Positions 59,159-64,000 of a DNA stretch of 64,000 nucleotides are shown in pieces. Position numbers and translations under genes: made by a program. The stretch is taken from contig NC_047071.1 in assembly GCF_902459465.1 (NCBI RefSeq), positions 9,185,002-9,249,001 on the forward strand, read 5' to 3'. The notes under the pieces were generated by a model that was given only the letters and a program-made list of their open reading frames with translations, did not search any database and was not told where the DNA came from. The DNA is from Asterias rubens (taxonomy: Eukaryota > Echinodermata > Asteroidea > Forcipulatida > Asteriidae). Position 1 is the stretch's first letter; every line of letters begins with the position of its first letter.

Positions 59159-59593
59159 AACGAAATTCAATTCAATTCAATATTAATTCTTACTATCCTT
59201 CTCCAGTCAACACATGTGCACAGTGTGGATATGCGAATGGTAAGCACAGAAAATTGGGGGAAAGGGTACATTAATGTGTATAGCTTGCCATATAAGAGAG
59301 TATGAGGCTGTCTGATAAATCCAAGGCTTGTTGAAAACAGCCTAGACAGAGTTGAACTACAAACATGGAGACAAGTAAAGACAACAGGTAATGCAAAACA
59401 AAAAGCAGACTGCAGATGCAATGATAGATATAATGTCTGAGCTCGCATATAAGCCCCTACTCTGCCACCCAGCCACAAGTGTTGTGTGTTCTTTCGCGTA
59501 CACTACCAAACCCTATAGACCACGGGACTTACGGATTGATGATGTCCCGTCCGAAAGACAAGGCAATTATAGCAAAGTATGGGTGGGTTCTTT

Positions 59594-59813
59594 AGCTTCC
59601 CTGTGTCGACCCCGGTCTGCCTGCCCCCGGTACGTTCGAATAGCTTTGACGGGGCTCACTCGGGTCAGCCCTAAGCGCCCTACTTGTGGAGTGGGTCACT
59701 TGGGGGTAACCCGAGGTGCATGGCGTCACCACGAGAGGGCGAGTGTAATCGCTCGATTAGCTCTTGTCTGGGGGTCCCCCGAGTGGGCACTGCGGGGTCG
59801 ACCCAGGGAAGCT
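59594..59813. mobile_element. GC-rich inverted-repeat element
   Basis: agcttccctgtgtcgacccc and ggggtcgacccagggaagct bound 220 bp of unusually GC-rich DNA. The 146-aa open frame across it is a composition effect. Confidence 0.75.
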
Positions 59814-60350
59814 TATCGAACGCACCAATAATCTTGCTTAAACATAGTAGCTGTCATGTGAATTGTTTTAGGAGGATGCTCGTAATGGAGTGTGTACAAG
59901 TGATGACTGTCAGACATGGCAATGTCAGAGAATTTTAACTAAACTGAGTCTAACATAATGCGAGTGATGTCTGAATAATTGGAACGAGTTTCACTAGAGT
60001 TTCTTTTGTTAGTCAGATGGCTTCGCAGTGTAAAAGAGGTTACAGTACAGTTGCTCGGCGTATAAGAAAGAAAAACAAATTTTGGCATGAGGCACCCTCA
60101 AGGCATTAAACAGTATTAACATAAATATGAACCCTTCGGATTGTTAATTGTTGTTAGTGTAAATCACAACAACAACAAATCAAAATGGCTGCGCCGGCAA
60201 ATATGAAACAAACATCACTTTTTCGAGGCTGGGAATCATAAGAAGCTCAGATCAGGGTGGTTGCAAAATCTAAAGGCCGAGTCACACCGCATGCGTTCTC
60301 TTTGCGTCGTTCTCGTTCTGTTCTCGTTATCGCTGTAGTGGGACCGGGCC

Positions 60351-60690
60351 GTAAAGCCGGCCTCAGGTCGAGCTACAATTTTCTGGCGCCCGCATAACAA
60401 ACCGTCAAATTTAGCTCAGGTTACAACAGCAACACTGAGAAATCGTGCGCCTGCGATTGGTTCTCGACCGTCGGGATCACGTCGTACTAGTTAAAATTGT
60501 TCTACTCTTGCGACTGTTGTTGGTTTTTTTTTTCGAGCGGTGACTGTTTCATCGCAGTTTTACGCTCAGGTCGTTAATAATTGCCGACTGAAAGGTTTCC
60601 GATGGTCTTAGCTCAGGCGCACTGTGATCCTGAAAAGTCAGTCGCCGACTGTATTTTGTTGACGCAGGGTCGACCTGAGGCCGGCTTTAC
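60351..60690. mobile_element. MITE with 21-bp perfect TIRs, family e
   Basis: gtaaagccggcctcaggtcg at the left is perfectly inverted at 60670-60690. The 340-bp interior has no coding sequence. Confidence 0.9.
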
Positions 60691-60814
60691 GTAGTTGGAC
60701 AATAATTATAATAGAACCAAAACAATAATACTGCCGTGAAGCTTGTGGTTAATGGAGCTGGGGGAGAGGGTGTTGTGATGGGCTTGAGAATAGAGGCTTC
60801 CCGCAAACTTTTAG

Positions 60815-60915
60815 GACAAAGGTGCTTCAACCAGGTATCGAACCCACACTCTTCTGATCAGAAACACCAATGCTTGAGTCTGGTGCTCTTAACATCTCAG
60901 CCAGAACACGCCATA
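60815..60915 (-). repeat. tRNA-derived SINE head
   Basis: On the minus strand, ggcgtgttctggctgagatg and gtgggttcgatacctgg match the head of the SINE at 47379. Confidence 0.5.
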
Positions 60916-61509
60916 CGTATCATGTCTTTTTACACTGACTGGCTACCTAGACACACGGAAGTTCAAAGGGGTCATATAATAACCGTGTAATTAATCTAAC
61001 TTCCTTGTTAGTTTCAGGCCCTAACATTTTCTGGATGACATTGCTTAAGTTCAGTTTCATATTCTATTTTGCGTTTATCCGCTACTTTATACGATGGTAT
61101 GCATAAAGTGCACCGGGAGAAAGACAACTTCTTTACGTCGACTTTATGGACATTTAAGTAAATATTCACGTCTTTTTATTATAAACACAAACAGGTGGAC
61201 TGTATATAATCTGTACTGGGAATTACAAATCCAGAGCAATTGCTGGTCACTGATTGGTGAATAGTGGTTAGACCAGCAGAGAGCTGTATTATTGAGAGAG
61301 TGACGACTAAATGGACCAATTTTCTTCGGTCTCGTTGCTGGTGCAATTTATTTGTCCAAATGCAGCAAACCCAATGGGAAGACTTTATCAGGTAGACTAC
61401 CCGCAAACAGCCAAACTGTTGTCTACCTGGCAGATAATTTTCCACTTTGTCCGACTATCCACTCACCAACTGTTCAAACGACCGACTGCCCTCTCATGAC
61501 AAAATGTCT

Positions 61510-62255
61510 ATAACCAGTCTATAGTCCACTCACCACCAACTGTCCATCTATGACCAACTGTTTACTCATAATCAACTGTCCACTCACAAACTAATATCCA
61601 CTCACCACCAACTGTCCATATGACCAACTTGTCCACTCATAATCAACTGTCCACTCACCACCAACTGTTCACTCACCACCAACTATTCACCAGCAATCGA
61701 CTCGCCACCAACTGTCCACCAATGATCAACAGTCCGCTCACAAACAAAATATCCACTTACCACCAACTGTCCATATGACGAACTGTTCACTCATAATCAA
61801 CTGTCCACTCACCACCAACTGTTCACTCACTACCAACTATTTACCTATGACCAGCAATCGACTTGCCACCAACTGTCCACGCATAACCAACTGTCCACTC
61901 ACAAACAAATATCCACGCACCACCAATTGTCCATCTATGACCAACTGTCCATTCATAATCAACTGTCCACTCATGACCAACTGTCCACCTACCCCCAACT
62001 GTCCACTCATGACCAGCTATCCACCTTAGACCAACTATCCACTCATGACCAGCTGTCCACCTACCCCCAACTGTCCACTCATGACCAACTGTCCACCTAC
62101 CCCCAACTGTCCATTCATGACCAACTGTCCACCTTTGACCAACTGTCCACTCATAACCAACTGTCCACTCATGACCAAAATGGCAACTCACAACGTATTA
62201 TCCACCCAACCCCAACTGTCCACTCAGCACCAACTGTCAGCAACTCATAATCAAC
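61510..62255 (+). repeat. 18-bp minisatellite (ccaactgtccactcatga type)
   Basis: About 40 units around ccaactgtccactcatgac, with variants (cctaccccc, ataatcaa, accac). Degenerate units extend to about 62480. Frame-consistent open frames on both strands (DQLSTH on plus, WTVGHE on minus) follow from the 18-bp period and are not supported as genes. Confidence 0.9.
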
Positions 62256-62936
62256 TCTCTACTCACGACAACTTCCTCATATCTGGCAAAATATAGAAAC
62301 CTGTCCGCTCTTCCCGACTGTGGACTCTCAACCATAAAAGAGTCGCCGGTCCACTTTGGCCGACTATCCAGTCACCAACTGTTCAAACACGACATACTGC
62401 ACACTCATGGCCAACGGTTAACTTGCAACTTGCCCACAGATTGTCAACTACAAACTTGATACCAACTATCCACCCTGGCGAATTTCAATACGTGGCCAAC
62501 TATCCGAATGGACAATTATACTGACCACCGCCTGAAACAGTCTGATGCACCTTAGCACTCTATGTTGCTTCTTAGTCTTGACTCTGGACGTTAGTCAAAT
62601 ATGCGCATTTAAATATTGTAACGCGTTGGCCAAGGGTATAGGCCTACAACTAACAAGTTCGTGGCCGATTGACACTAAAGTATAATGTACTTTCGATATT
62701 TTGGGACCCTTTTAAGTACACGACTTGCTTTCTTCATACACCTTGGAACACAATGTTTTCAGCTTAATACGGCATAATATCGGTTATATTTGGCTATTTT
62801 GCGGTTTTTGTTAACCACCTTGAGTTAAATGCTCGTATTACTAACACAACAAAATAGAGACGTGCCAAGACTCGGCTTAAATCACAACCTCCTCCGTATT
62901 TGAAATCGGACGTGTACAAATGTAACATATTGGGTG

Positions 62937-63180
62937 TTATGGCTGGGTTGTGCAGAGCACCGAATTCAAGTTATGATGGTTAAGTCATCAGAGCGTGGGT
63001 TCGAATCTCGGTCTGGACACTTGGGTCCCTGAGCAAGATTGACTATACTACTTCCCTGTACCCAGGGGGTATTAATGATTACATGTGAGGGTAGAGCTTG
63101 ATTTTTGTGTATGGAAACAACCTTTAGAGCACTACGGTTGCCTTGGTTGTATACTCCCCAGAGGACTGATTAAATGAATG
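62937..63180 (+). repeat. tRNA-derived SINE
   Basis: ttatggctgggttgtgcaga and gtgggttcgaatctcggtc (box B), then a body similar in layout to the SINE at 47379. Confidence 0.5.
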
Positions 63181-63198
63181 TTATTGGCCCAATGACCA

Positions 63199-63425
63199 GG
63201 GGCGAATTTCATGGAGCTGCTTAAGCATGAATATAGCTTGCTTATTTTACACATGTTACTGGCAAAAATTTCATGCCATATACATTGCTTGTGACTGGTA
63301 TTTAGCTGTTGCTTACTTAACATAACAATTAAGTAGAGTCTTGGCCGGTTATCTGATTTTACTAAGCAATGATTTTTTTGCTTGAGCAAAATGTTGTGCT
63401 TAAGCAGCTCTATGAAATTGGGCCC
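63199..63425. mobile_element. Inverted-repeat element, family i
   Basis: ggcgaatttcatggagctgc and gcagctctatgaaattgggc are the ends, with inner cttaagca/tgcttaag pairing. Confidence 0.8.
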
Positions 63426-63712
63426 AGTGCACTATTAAAATGTAAAGCGCATCGATACATTTAATGTGAAAAGTGCTATATAAGAACTACTTATTGAGAT
63501 AATTTTGCAAATCCTTACAAAAACGTATATAGATGGTTGCGTCCCGGGTCCTTTACGAAACCACGGCGTTGAGGTTCCGGATCCGGCTTGGGACTTCGCG
63601 TCTACTTGAATCCAATTACAATACAGACAGTGTACATTTCAAAAAGAAAAATTAAGCTGTAGCTGGAATCGTAGCCGGTTCCGAAGCCGGATCCGGGTAT
63701 ATAAAACGACCT

Positions 63713-64000
63713 TAAAGGCAGTGAACACTATTGGAAATTACTCAAAATAATTATTAGCATAAAACCTTTCTTGGTGACGAGTACTGGGGAGAGGTTGGTG
63801 GTATAAAACATTGTGAAACGGCTCCCTCTGAAGTGCCATAGTTTTCGAGAAAGAAATAATTTTCCATGGATTTGATTTCGATACCTCAGGTTTAGAACTT
63901 GAGGTCTCGAAATCAACCATCTAAACGCACACAACTTCGTGTGACAAGGGTGTTTTCTTCTTTCATTATTATCTCGCAACTTTGATGACAGATTGAGCTC
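63713..64000 (+). repeat. Repeat A copy, cut by the window end
   Basis: From aaaggcagtgaacactattgg to the last base (gattgagctc). Confidence 0.85.

Noticed and set aside
59391-59831. 146-aa open frame
   Set aside because: It spans an inverted-repeat element and a retroelement-like flank; no domain or codon signal.
61775-62296. Repeat proteins DQLSTH/NCPLMT and WTVGHE
   Set aside because: Same reasoning: multiple simultaneous open frames set by an 18-bp unit, with no signal peptide or splice support.

Overview
The window looks like animal nuclear DNA: AT-rich, sparse in genes, full of short interspersed repeats, with GT-AG introns and AATAAA signals. No rRNA, CRISPR, operon or bacterial gene structure is visible. 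My best guess is an echinoderm, possibly a sea star. This rests on the small fold-back transposons, the 'gagggcgctgt'-type motifs and the type of protein encoded, and it was not tested by a search.

The main content is a same-strand array of four genes with one architecture (CDS 2974-4908, 7272-8907, 24270-27461 and 41724-44244). Each has a tiny first coding exon (34-43 nt) that holds the start codon and most of the signal-peptide core. A phase-1 intron follows, then one long exon with a low-complexity, glycine-rich, often acidic ectodomain and a C-terminal hydrophobic segment. Three end as single-pass type I membrane proteins with a short basic tail. The first ends in a hydrophobic tail with nothing after it, which suggests a GPI anchor. 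The ectodomains differ: GGSQ repeats, GGV repeats, an acidic-serine cluster, and Gly/Tyr-rich sequence. Genes 3 and 4 still share a GSPV-V/I-GAG motif and similar membrane segments. I infer a tandemly duplicated family of cell-surface or extracellular-matrix proteins. The layout resembles the small acidic P16-type proteins of echinoderm skeleton-forming cells, but orthology is not shown.

A second, minus-strand gene is suggested by two small exons (37560-37518 and 36289-36185) that splice in frame and are followed by a polyadenylation signal. Its upstream exons were not found.

The rest is repeat landscape. One ~370-bp family occurs about 18 times in both orientations, at both window ends, inside introns and as a target for other insertions. 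A related family has three copies. There are at least a dozen inverted-repeat (MITE-like) families, several tRNA-derived SINE heads, two 18-bp minisatellites (about 22.2-23.2 kb and 61.5-62.3 kb), an 11-bp tandem array (28.3-28.5 kb), and a G/T-skewed tract (21.0-23.2 kb). Two copies of a terminal-inverted-repeat element carry decayed pieces of a THAP-like domain, in opposite orientations.
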